DNA of 64,000 nucleotides from Flavobacterium restrictum (GTDB lineage Bacteria; Bacteroidota; Bacteroidia; Flavobacteriales; Flavobacteriaceae): assembly GCF_007097245.1 (NCBI RefSeq), contig NZ_VJZT01000001.1, positions 186,001 to 250,000 of the forward strand. Reading direction: 5' to 3'. The number at the start of each line of letters is the position of its first letter. Position 1 is the stretch's first letter. A program made the translations under genes and the position numbers. Positions 54,630 through 63,087 of this stretch are shown here, piece after piece. The notes under the pieces are model-generated. The model was not told the DNA's origin. It did not search any database and saw only the letters and a program-made list of their open reading frames with translations.

Positions 54630-55967
54630 TTAGTTTCTTTTTATTTTTTTAATTGGTTTTTCTACGGGTTCATTTTTTGATTGAAGCACATAATTTGCAA
54701 TCAATTTTTCGATCAATTCGTCCTTGGTCAAATGATGGAAAACGGTTTTAATTTTGGTTTTCAATTCTAAATCAACATCATGATTGGGTTTGGTTTTAAA
54801 GATTTGCTTGGCCCACAAAAGCGTATTGTTCTCCTCGATACTCGCCACGGTTGGTTTTTTGAATGCTGTAAATTGAATGCCTAATGCGGTTTCAAAATCA
54901 GTAATTTCTGACACTTCTTCGGGTTGTAAAACGGTCAAAGACAATCCTTTTGCCCCTGCCCTAGCCGTTCTACCGCTACGGTGTACGTATACTTCGTACA
55001 CATCAGGTAAATGATAATTGACTACATACGTGATGGCGGCCACATCGATTCCTCTAGCAGCCAAGTCCGTTGCGACCAAAATAGTGATGTGACCTCCTCT
55101 GAATTGCTCCATGATTCGATCCCGAATACCTTGTGACAAACTCCCGTGCAACGCTCCCGACGAAAACTTATTTATGGCTAGATTTTTAGCCAGTTTATTG
55201 ACAGCGGCTTTGGTTTTACAAAAAATAATACCGCGTTCTCCTTCTTTAGAATTCAAAAAGTGCATCAAAACGTTGAGTTTTTCAATAGGATCTACCACAA
55301 TATAATGGTGGTCAATTCCTTGATTTCCTACCGTTTCCATATTGGCACTTATTTGAACTACATTTTTGTTCAAATAGTTCTGAACCAGTTGCTTGATGGT
55401 GCCAGGTAACGTTGCCGAGAATAAAAAAGTACGGTGTTCTTTAGGGATTTGGGTAATAATTGTATCTAAACTTTCCCCTAAAATACTGACCATTTCATCG
55501 GCCTCGTCAAGGACTAGAAATTGGGTTTGTTTTAAGTCAATTGCTTTGCGTTCTATTAAATCGATCAATCTTCCTGGTGTGGCTACTACGAGATGTGTAG
55601 GTTGCTTTAGGCGTTCGATTTGGGGTTTTATTGGAATACCGCCACAAGTTGCTGCCATAGCAATATGAGGCAAGTGTTGTGCAAAATCTTCTAAATTTTT
55701 GAAAATTTGATGTCCTAATTCTCGCGTTGGTACTAGTATTACTGCTTGAATTACAGGTAAATCCGTGTTGATGAGTTGTAAAAGTGGCAATCCAAAAGCA
55801 GCTGTTTTTCCAGTTCCAGTTTTGGCAAGACCTACTACATCCGTGGTGTTGGACAACACTAGCGGAATTATTTTTTGCTGAATTTCCGTAGGTGTAACTA
55901 TCCCTAATTGGGTTATGGCTTTGCATATTGGTGCTGAAATTCCTAAATCAGAGAATTGTTTTGACAT
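54630..55967 (-). CDS. DEAD-box ATP-dependent RNA helicase
   Basis: This 445-residue helicase has a Q motif (ITPTEIQQK region; actual IVTPTEIQQKIIPL), Walker A LAKTGTGKTAAFGLPLL, motif Ib and II FLVLDEADEMVSIL, motif III LFSATLPG and motif VI YVHRSGRTARAG. It probably unwinds RNA in ribosome assembly or cold adaptation. C-terminal residues are rich in lysine (EKPIKKIKRN), consistent with RNA binding. A repeat element lies directly upstream. Confidence 0.93.
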   Translation of the reverse strand: MSKQFSDLGISAPICKAITQLGIVTPTEIQQKIIPLVLSNTTDVVGLAKTGTGKTAAFGLPLLQLINTDLPVIQAVILVPTRELGHQIFKNLEDFAQHLPHIAMAATCGGIPIKPQIERLKQPTHLVVATPGRLIDLIERKAIDLKQTQFLVLDEADEMVSILGESLDTIITQIPKEHRTFLFSATLPGTIKQLVQNYLNKNVVQISANMETVGNQGIDHHYIVVDPIEKLNVLMHFLNSKEGERGIIFCKTKAAVNKLAKNLAINKFSSGALHGSLSQGIRDRIMEQFRGGHITILVATDLAARGIDVAAITYVVNYHLPDVYEVYVHRSGRTARAGAKGLSLTVLQPEEVSEITDFETALGIQFTAFKKPTVASIEENNTLLWAKQIFKTKPNHDVDLELKTKIKTVFHHLTKDELIEKLIANYVLQSKNEPVEKPIKKIKRN

Positions 55968-55997
55968 TTTTTTTGGATTTTGAAATAGTTATTTTGA

Positions 55998-56096
55998 AAA
56001 CGGATGCCCTAGCCCTGATGGAAGTGAAAATCCTTATGAGCCGGGGTTCGGCTCATAAGATTGCAACGTACAGCAGGAATTAGCTCCTTGAAAAGA
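55998..56096. repeat. Structured intergenic repeat around a 10-bp hairpin
   Basis: cttatgagcc (56033-56042) pairs with ggctcataag (56050-56059). Left flank agccctgatggaag and right flank aacgtacagcaggaattagc form the conserved-looking shoulders. It lies between two minus-strand helicase genes and resembles, in plan, the element at 41892-42040 (hairpin with GCT-rich shoulders). The same type is common in Flavobacterium intergenic DNA as I recall it. Confidence 0.6.
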
Positions 56097-56121
56097 AAAC
56101 GATAGGAGTAAATGCCGGAAA

Positions 56122-57660
56122 TTAATCGGCTTCGTTCATGATTTTCTGTCGGTATTTTTTTCCTGTCAACAAGACTAATTTTAGTTTGTAATCGTCAACG
56201 AGCCATTCGCGGTAATTTTTGCTGCATTGACTTAAGCATTTGGAGTAGCGCTTGATGCGACAATCAATGTCATCATCTAGTTCTTTGCCCAATGCTTTGG
56301 CTTCTTGCAGGGTTTCGGAATTGTCTACGCACATGGAGGCATGTTGTTCAAGTGATTTTTCGAGTACTACTTTTGAGCGTAAATTTTGTTTGATAATCAA
56401 TTTGTGTTCTTCATCGACATCAAAAGTTACGACAGCTGTTTTGCTGAATTTGGCTCTTAATTCTGGTGGCATAGCGTATTTAAAATACAGCTCGATTTCG
56501 TTATCGTCTCTTAAGTTTTCCAGATAAAACTCGGGTGATTTAAAGATATGTTGCCAGTTTACGGGTTCGCTCCAGAGTCCAAAACGTGCGGCATTGTTCC
56601 CTAAATCGATTACGGTAAACTCATTCTTGTTGGGCAATTTTCGGGAGCCACGACCAATCATTTGGAAATACAATGTCAATGATTTTGTGGCTCTATTTAG
56701 AATTATTGTTTCTACGGTTGGCTCATCAAAACCTGTGGTCAAAATCCCTACCGAGGTCAAAATGGCGTCTGGTGTGTGCTTGAACCAATGCAAAATATCC
56801 TTGCGTTCCTCGTTGTTGCTGGTGTTGTCTAAATGCCGAATAGGGTATCCTGCTTCTCTAAAGGTCTCGTAGACATACAAGGAGGTGTTGATTCCGTTAT
56901 TGAAAATTAGGGTTTTTTTGCCCAATGATTTTTCGGTGTAGGCGTGCAATAATTTTTCTTGCATGGCCATATTGGTATATAAATCGTCCGATGATTTTAC
57001 GGTATAATCGCCATTTATTCCTACTTTCAAGGAAGTCAATCCTACGTCATAGCTGTAGGTTACGGCTTTGGCCAGAAAGCCTTTGTCAATCAAGGATCCT
57101 ATGGTATCGCCCACAATTAATTCGTCATAACTTTCGTGCATGGGCAGCTTGATATTCGAACTCAATGGTGTGGCGGTAACTCCTAATATAAAGGCGTTTT
57201 TGAAAGAACTCAAGAGTTTTCTAAACGAATTGTAATGGGCTTCGTCAATGATTACTAAACCTACATTGTCTAGATGTAGTTTCTCGTCATTGATACGGTT
57301 TTTGAGGGTTTCGACCATGGCAACAAAACAGGAATAATCGTTTTGATCTGGAAGTTCTTTGACTTTGCTGTTGATAATTTTGTTTTTGACATCAAATCCT
57401 TTCAACATTTTTGAGGTTTGTTTGCACAACTCGATACGGTGCGTCAACACCACCACTTTTTTATCGTGTTGCGACAAATAACGACGAACAATTTCCGAGA
57501 AAACGACTGTTTTTCCACCGCCTGTTGGTAATTGATATAATAAATGGTGTTGCGCTGGAGCATTATCAATTCGTTCAAAGATGGCGTCTATATCTCCTTT
57601 TTGATAGGCATATAGTTCTTTTTTGTCTTCAATTTCAATTTCTAAAGTTTCTTGTAACAT
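56122..57660 (-). CDS. SF2 DEAD/DEAH helicase (RadD/type III Res-like)
   Basis: This 512-residue helicase has an N-terminal Q-like AYQKGDIDAIFERID, Walker A LPTGGGKTVVFSEIVRRYL, DEAH box VIIDEAHYNSFRKLL, motif III GVTATPLSS, and motif VI FQMIGRGSRKLPNKNEF. The C-terminal part is specific and contains four cysteines near MCVDNSETL/DCRIKRYSKCLSQC, which could bind a metal. The family includes RadD-type DNA repair helicases. It is a single gene without nuclease or methylase partners, so restriction is unlikely. Confidence 0.88.
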   Translation of the reverse strand: MLQETLEIEIEDKKELYAYQKGDIDAIFERIDNAPAQHHLLYQLPTGGGKTVVFSEIVRRYLSQHDKKVVVLTHRIELCKQTSKMLKGFDVKNKIINSKVKELPDQNDYSCFVAMVETLKNRINDEKLHLDNVGLVIIDEAHYNSFRKLLSSFKNAFILGVTATPLSSNIKLPMHESYDELIVGDTIGSLIDKGFLAKAVTYSYDVGLTSLKVGINGDYTVKSSDDLYTNMAMQEKLLHAYTEKSLGKKTLIFNNGINTSLYVYETFREAGYPIRHLDNTSNNEERKDILHWFKHTPDAILTSVGILTTGFDEPTVETIILNRATKSLTLYFQMIGRGSRKLPNKNEFTVIDLGNNAARFGLWSEPVNWQHIFKSPEFYLENLRDDNEIELYFKYAMPPELRAKFSKTAVVTFDVDEEHKLIIKQNLRSKVVLEKSLEQHASMCVDNSETLQEAKALGKELDDDIDCRIKRYSKCLSQCSKNYREWLVDDYKLKLVLLTGKKYRQKIMNEAD

Positions 57661-57811
57661 TGCTTTTTATTGGATTTTTGCAAAAATACACCTAAAAAAC
57701 AGTTAAACCATCACTTTTAATTAAAAAGAAATAGGTCCGATTAATTAAAATTGATTTATAATCGAATGTCAATTCTTGTTTTCACTTTTCGGTTTTATGG
57801 ATGTGCTTCTT

Positions 57812-58345
57812 TTACAGTTCTAAACGTTCTAGAACAGCGGCAAAAGCGTCCTTATTTTTCCATTTTTGAGCTACTGTTTCCTTGTGAATTGCGATGATTC
57901 TGGTTTTGAATTCGTACAAAATTCCGTTGGCAATAGCATAGGAAACCGCTTGGTCAAAGGAGTTGTACATGCTTTTATAAAATAATTCTTGTGTAATGGT
58001 GTTTTCGCCTGAGTAGGTTTGAGCAATTTCAATCGTGTACAACATGACATCCATAATCAAGAAAGAATCTACTCCCAAAAGCAGGAAATGCTTGATGAAT
58101 TTTTGAGCCACGGAGCGACGCATTTTAGGTCTACTTCTTCTGCCCATTTTTTTGATAGGGAAATATTCATGGGTGATTTTGAGTTTGCATTCCTGTAAAA
58201 GTGAGGCTTCTTTGGGATTAAAAACAAAATCGTAGTAGACTTTTACAGGAGGAAATTTGGCATAGAGTTCCAAGATTTGTTCCTCGAGTTGTTCTTTATT
58301 TAGTTCGGTCAAGTATTTTTTTAAATCACGTTTGCTCATTTCCAA
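57812..58345 (-). CDS. DUF6155 family protein
   Basis: This 177-residue protein has the recognisable pattern MSKRDLKKYLTELNKEQLEEQILELY, KVYYDFVFNPKEASLL and RRSRPKMRRSVAQKFIKHF. The family is common in Flavobacteriia, and its function is not known. Start: the frame opens with MEMSKRDLKK, and the second Met (at codon 3) is equally possible. It has no signal or membrane segment and is basic overall. Confidence 0.78.
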   Translation of the reverse strand: MEMSKRDLKKYLTELNKEQLEEQILELYAKFPPVKVYYDFVFNPKEASLLQECKLKITHEYFPIKKMGRRSRPKMRRSVAQKFIKHFLLLGVDSFLIMDVMLYTIEIAQTYSGENTITQELFYKSMYNSFDQAVSYAIANGILYEFKTRIIAIHKETVAQKWKNKDAFAAVLERLEL

Positions 58346-58444
58346 AGTTTAAGAATACAAAAGTAAATTAGTTTGGGAATCCATAGACCTAAAATCAATG
58401 ATAATAGTTATTTTTGTGACAAACGGTTTCAAAAAAAATAAGGT

Positions 58445-58729
58445 ATGCTCAAAATTTTCAAGATTATTGCCATTTTAGAAGGCATTTCGTATTTGGTTTT
58501 ATTTTCTAATATGCTTTTTATAAAACCAACTCATATCGAGGTGTACAAAATGTTGCTTTTTCCTGTAGGGATGGCGCACGGATTACTCTTTGTGAGTTAC
58601 ATCATTCTGGCTAGTATACTCAAATTTCAAGACAATTGGTCTGTGAAAAAATGGGGAATCATCGTTGTGGCTTCTTTAATTCCGTTTGGGGCTTTTTATA
58701 TCGAAAAAAAACAGTTGAAAAATGAATAA
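58445..58729 (+). CDS. DUF3817 small integral membrane protein
   Basis: This 94-residue protein has three hydrophobic segments (IAILEGISYLVLFSNMLF, MLLFPVGMAHGLLFVSYIIL and GIIVVASLIPFGAFYI), with the characteristic EGISYL and GMAHG motifs of DUF3817. It overlaps the next gene by eight bases, so it is co-translated with the MscS-type channel. The function is not established. Confidence 0.86.
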   Translation: MLKIFKIIAILEGISYLVLFSNMLFIKPTHIEVYKMLLFPVGMAHGLLFVSYIILASILKFQDNWSVKKWGIIVVASLIPFGAFYIEKKQLKNE

Positions 58730-59978
58730 TTCGCTCGAAAAAATATTTGGTTGGTGTTATCTTTTATTACGAAAGTTGGGCGTGAATTACACCATTGCTT
58801 CCTACTTTAGTTTGCTGGTAAACATTGTCTTGATGTGCTGTATGGCGTATGTTTTTTTCATTGTTTTTCGGTTTGTTTTGGATAAAACTTTTAGAGCAAT
58901 AGCCATTAGAACTAAAAATAAATTTGATGATTATATTATAGAAAACATCACGGGACAATACCTTTTTTATCTGGTTCCGTTGCTATTGGTTTACAAATCA
59001 GTTCCTGTGATTTTAGAAAAATACGATTATTGGGAGTTTGTTTTTGGTAAAATCGTAGCCATCTGGATCGTAGTTTTGGTGATAATGGTTATTAGAACTG
59101 GGCTAAATATTTTAAAATATTATTTAAAACAAGTTCCTCGATTTAGCGACAAACCCATCGATAGTTTTATTCAGGTTTTTAACATCATGTTGTGGCTATA
59201 CGGGATTACGGTGATTATTTCAAAGATATTTGACATTAATCAAAAAGATCTTTTAACGGTTTTGGGAGCTGTTTCGGCCATAATAATATTAATTTTTAGA
59301 GACACGCTTTTAGGATTTGTTGCCAGTGTTCAAGTCGCAATCAATGATATGGTTCGCATTGGGGATTGGATTACTATGGAAAAATTTGGGGCTGATGGTG
59401 ATGTTATCGAAATTAATTTGGCTACCGTAAAAGTGCGCAATTTTGACAATACCACCACTACCATCCCTACGTATAGTTTGAGCTCCGATTCATTTAGAAA
59501 CTGGCGTGGCATGCTCGATTCTAATGGGCGACGCATCAAGAGACATGTGTTGATAAAAGCCAATACGATTCGGTTTTTGAGCGAAAATGAATTGGTAGAC
59601 TTGCAAAAAATCGAATTGATACGCGACTATATTACCACCCGAAAAACCGAAATTGATCTTTTTAATACCAGTCATAAGGTCGATAAATCATTGGCTATAA
59701 ATGGTAGGAATTTAACCAATCTGGGGCTTTTTAGAAAATACATTACTCAGTATTTAACCAATTATCCGGGACTTAATACCGACATGCTCATGCTGTGCCG
59801 CCAAATGCAAGCAACGCCACATGGGATTCCGCTGGAAGTCTATGCTTTTTCGACGGACAAGCGATTTGAAAATTACGAATACATTATGGCTGATATTTTT
59901 GACCATATTATTGCAGCCGTTCCTTATTTTTATTTAGAAGTTTTCGAGATGCCATCGGAAAACGGCTATTTGGAATAA
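58722..59978 (+). CDS. MscS-family mechanosensitive ion channel
   Basis: This 418-residue membrane protein has several N-terminal helices (about 20-200). The pore-lining and beta domain follows, seen as LGAVSAIIILIFRDTLLGFVASVQVAIND, then MVRIGDWITMEKFGADGDVIEINL and TTTIPTYSLSSDSFRNWRGM. The C-terminal cytoplasmic domain runs to YFYLEVFEM. Members release solutes on hypo-osmotic shock. A long C-terminal domain distinguishes it from the minimal MscS. Confidence 0.92.
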   Translation: MNNSLEKIFGWCYLLLRKLGVNYTIASYFSLLVNIVLMCCMAYVFFIVFRFVLDKTFRAIAIRTKNKFDDYIIENITGQYLFYLVPLLLVYKSVPVILEKYDYWEFVFGKIVAIWIVVLVIMVIRTGLNILKYYLKQVPRFSDKPIDSFIQVFNIMLWLYGITVIISKIFDINQKDLLTVLGAVSAIIILIFRDTLLGFVASVQVAINDMVRIGDWITMEKFGADGDVIEINLATVKVRNFDNTTTTIPTYSLSSDSFRNWRGMLDSNGRRIKRHVLIKANTIRFLSENELVDLQKIELIRDYITTRKTEIDLFNTSHKVDKSLAINGRNLTNLGLFRKYITQYLTNYPGLNTDMLMLCRQMQATPHGIPLEVYAFSTDKRFENYEYIMADIFDHIIAAVPYFYLEVFEMPSENGYLE

Positions 59979-59998
59979 AAAAATTAAACCCAATTACA

Positions 59999-60391
59999 AT
60001 GTCAGGAGAAAAAAACTTGGAAGTCTTATTGCAATCCATGAAACCAAAATTTAATACGGGCGAATATGTGTTTTGCGTGGTGCAAAATGCCCATGATGTA
60101 CCGCTTGAAAACGTTCTTTTGTTATTTAGAGAATCCGAGGGAATCACATTAGTTCTAAAAAAAGAAGTTGCCGATGCATTGCAATTACACTATGATTTTG
60201 TTGCCGCTTGGATCAGTTTGACCGTACATTCGGCTTTAGAGGCGGTGGGATTAACAGCCGCTTTTTCTGGAGCACTTGCGCAGGATGGCATATCCTGTAA
60301 TGTGGTTGCGGCCTTTTATCACGATCATATTTTTGTGAAATATCAGGATGCAACAAGGGCTATGGAAATCCTAAACCAGTTTTCGAATTAA
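59999..60391 (+). CDS. ACT-domain protein
   Basis: This 130-residue protein resembles the ACT-like domain proteins of the CASTOR/DUF2241 type. Visible segments are YVFCVVQNAHDVPLENVLLLFRESEG, AAWISLTVHSALEAVGLTAAFSGALAQDGISCNVVAAFYHDHIFV (first and last parts) and a C-terminal AMEILNQFS. It starts 20 bases after the MscS gene. It probably senses an amino acid, but ligand and partner are unknown. Confidence 0.85.
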   Translation: MSGEKNLEVLLQSMKPKFNTGEYVFCVVQNAHDVPLENVLLLFRESEGITLVLKKEVADALQLHYDFVAAWISLTVHSALEAVGLTAAFSGALAQDGISCNVVAAFYHDHIFVKYQDATRAMEILNQFSN

Positions 60392-60730
<339 letters not shown>

Positions 60731-61138
60731 ATGATACAGAGAGATGCTTTCTTAAATGAATTTCGCGGACAACCCATTGGCACAGTAACCTCCCAATCCT
60801 CCCCAGAGGAATCCTTTCAAAACGAAGTCCTCCGCCCTATTTTAAAACTTCAAAATGATTTGTTTGTTGCCGCATTTAGTAATTATGTGAGCAAAAACAA
60901 AGTTGATTTTTACCTCCATCCTGTTGCCAAAAAATTAACGATTATAGAAAACGCAATCCAAAAGGATATTAAGTTTAGAAATGCCCTGAAAGGAATGATT
61001 ATAGGATTGTTTACACTAGCAGAATACCAACTGTACATAAAAAATTCGTCGAGCCTTAACAAACGAATGATGGGAATGCTCATGGAGCGCCTAAAAAGTC
61101 AAGTGCAATTATTTGATGTGCAGGAGAGCCAAAATTAA
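60731..61138 (+). CDS. Hypothetical protein of 135 residues
   Basis: I do not recognise this protein. The N-terminal 30 residues are polar and disordered-looking (GTVTSQSSPEESFQNE). The rest seems helical (LRPILKLQNDLFVAAFSNYV; KGMIIGLFTLAEYQLYI). No signal peptide or membrane span is evident. It stands 339 bases from its upstream neighbour. An A-rich leader (agaaaaaaaaatg) precedes the start. Confidence 0.65.
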   Translation: MIQRDAFLNEFRGQPIGTVTSQSSPEESFQNEVLRPILKLQNDLFVAAFSNYVSKNKVDFYLHPVAKKLTIIENAIQKDIKFRNALKGMIIGLFTLAEYQLYIKNSSSLNKRMMGMLMERLKSQVQLFDVQESQN

Positions 61139-61348
61139 AATTGTTAAAATGCCATTTTCATTGCTTATAATTCAAAAAACGAATGGCTATTTACCTTATA
61201 ATTACAATTTCTTTAGGATTTGGTAAATGTCAATTTATTTTTAAAATAAATGATAAAATCAGTAGCAATGGATGTAATTAGCATACTATTTTTTAGTATA
61301 ATTGTTAAATGGTAACTGCCTAAAATTTATCAATTTTAAAACCATCCT
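61139..61348. other. Intergenic region before the esterase/ligase cluster
   Basis: 210 AT-rich bases. No hairpin or repeat was noticed. It should hold the promoter of the cluster starting at 61349. Confidence 0.4.
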
Positions 61349-62062
61349 ATGAAAGAAGAATATTTCAAATGGTACTCTCCTAATTTAAGCAGAGATATCG
61401 AGATGCTAGTTTTTGGTCATTCGGGTTATCCAATAATTTTATTCCCAACCTCGATGGGAAGTTTTCACGAAAACAAGGATATGGGCTTAATCGAATCGGC
61501 AAGGTGGTTTATTGAGCAAGGATTAGTGCAAATTTTTTGCCCCGCAAGCATCGACAAAGATAGTTTTTATAACAAGCAAATTCATCCCATTCACCGCATC
61601 GAAAATCACACTTGGTATGACAAAATGATTTGCCACGAACTAGTCGAAAAAGTGCGACACAACACACCATCCGGCAAAGTTGCGTTGGCGGGTTGTAGTT
61701 TTGGCGGGTATCATGCCGCTAATTTTGCGTTCAGACATCCGGGTTATGTAAGTCACCTGTTCTCGATGGGCGGTGCTTTTAGTATCAAAAATTTTATGGA
61801 TGGTTTTCATAATGACGATGTGTTTTATAACAGTCCCGAAGATTTCTTGTACGGACTCGACAATCATGAATTGTGGAATATGGATGTTGTTCTGGGCACC
61901 TCGAACTGGGATATTTGTTATGATGCTAATTTGCGATTGAGTAAAGTATTGAGCGATAGAAACGTTCACCATTGGCTGGATGTACGCCCAGACCGCGAAC
62001 ACGATTGGCCTGTTTGGAAGGAAATGTTTCCACATTACATATCACGAATTAAATTTTTCTAA
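61349..62062 (+). CDS. Esterase-family alpha/beta hydrolase
   Basis: This 237-residue enzyme has no signal peptide, so it is cytoplasmic. The nucleophile Ser lies in VALAGCSFGGYHAANFAF, the probable Asp in LGTSNWDICYD, and the His in RPDREHDWPVWKEMF. An early FGHSGYPIILFPTSMGSF suits an oxyanion region. It belongs to the Esterase D/PF00756-like group. It is the first gene of a set with an ATP-grasp enzyme and a GCS2-type ligase, so it may hydrolyse or transfer an acyl or aminoacyl product of those ligases. Confidence 0.86.
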   Translation: MKEEYFKWYSPNLSRDIEMLVFGHSGYPIILFPTSMGSFHENKDMGLIESARWFIEQGLVQIFCPASIDKDSFYNKQIHPIHRIENHTWYDKMICHELVEKVRHNTPSGKVALAGCSFGGYHAANFAFRHPGYVSHLFSMGGAFSIKNFMDGFHNDDVFYNSPEDFLYGLDNHELWNMDVVLGTSNWDICYDANLRLSKVLSDRNVHHWLDVRPDREHDWPVWKEMFPHYISRIKFF

Positions 62063-62117
62063 CCATTGACTTTGTTATTTTTTTTGATTAATAACAGCGT
62101 TTTTTAACCGTATAAAA

Positions 62118-63065
62118 ATGAAAAAAATTGGAATTTTATTTGGAATGGAAGACACCTTTCCACAAGCATTTATTGATAAAGTAAATTCAAAAAACGAAAA
62201 AGACATCATTGCCGAAGCCGTTTCGATAGACAAAGTAGTTCAAAATAAAGATGGCGAATATGCTGTAATTATTGACCGGATTTCGCAAGACGTTCCGTTT
62301 TATCGCGCCTATCTCAAAAACGCTGCTTTAACGGGAACGAACGTAATTAACAACCCCTTTTGGTGGAGTGCCGATGACAAGTTTTTCAATAATGCTTTGG
62401 CGGATACGCTGGGGGTACCTTTGCCCAACACGGTGATTCTTCCCTCGGCTGAACATCCTACGGATACCACTGGAAAATCCTTTAGAAACCTAAAATACCC
62501 AATGGATTGGGAAGGAATTTTTGATTATATTGGTTTTCCTGCTTACATGAAACCCTATGCTGGCGGCGGTTGGAAAAACGTGTACCGATTAGAAAACAAA
62601 GAAGAATTCTGGGAAAAACACCAAGAAACAGGACAATTAGTGATGATGTTACAGGAAGAAATTGTTTTTACCGAGTATTTCAGAGTCTATTGTTTAGGTT
62701 GCAAAGCGGTGCGAATCATGCAATACGAACCTAGAAATCCGCATCATTTGCGTTACGTCTTGGACGGCCCTCCAGTCGATAAAAAATTAATAGCAACTAT
62801 AAAAGACTATACTTTAAGATTGTGTAAAGGATTAGGATATGATTTCAATACCGTAGAATTTGCCGTTCGTGACGGTATTCCGTACGCTATTGATTTTGGA
62901 AATCCAGCTCCAGATGCCGATATTAATTCGGTTGGACAAGAAAATTTTGACTGGGTTGTAGAAGAAGCTGCAAAAATGGCCATCGCTGCCGCAAAAAAAC
63001 AAAAACCAGGGAAAATAAATTTAACTTGGGGTACTTTTATGAAAGAGGCTATTGCGGTTAAATAG
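62118..63065 (+). CDS. ATP-grasp ligase (RimK/glutathione synthetase-like)
   Basis: This 315-residue ATP-grasp protein has a preATP-like N-terminus (KKIGILFGMEDTFPQAFID), then an ATP-grasp region with GFPAYMKPYAGGGWKNVYRL (Lys and Gly-rich loop), LVMMLQEEIVFTEYFRVY and the metal-ligand area NTVEFAVRDGIPYAIDFGNPAPD. Such enzymes form amide bonds through acyl phosphates. The start is 55 bases after the esterase gene. The GCS2-type gene follows 22 bases later, so the three are probably one operon. Confidence 0.87.
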   Translation: MKKIGILFGMEDTFPQAFIDKVNSKNEKDIIAEAVSIDKVVQNKDGEYAVIIDRISQDVPFYRAYLKNAALTGTNVINNPFWWSADDKFFNNALADTLGVPLPNTVILPSAEHPTDTTGKSFRNLKYPMDWEGIFDYIGFPAYMKPYAGGGWKNVYRLENKEEFWEKHQETGQLVMMLQEEIVFTEYFRVYCLGCKAVRIMQYEPRNPHHLRYVLDGPPVDKKLIATIKDYTLRLCKGLGYDFNTVEFAVRDGIPYAIDFGNPAPDADINSVGQENFDWVVEEAAKMAIAAAKKQKPGKINLTWGTFMKEAIAVK

Positions 63066-63087
63066 TGCTATTAAAATTTCAAAAAAA

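Noticed and set aside
55537..55926. Minus-strand open frame of 129 codons
   Set aside because: It lies in another frame of the DEAD-box helicase gene, whose motifs are unmistakable.
56122..57660. Possible defence-island helicase
   Set aside because: It stands alone among housekeeping genes without nuclease, methylase or other defence partners.
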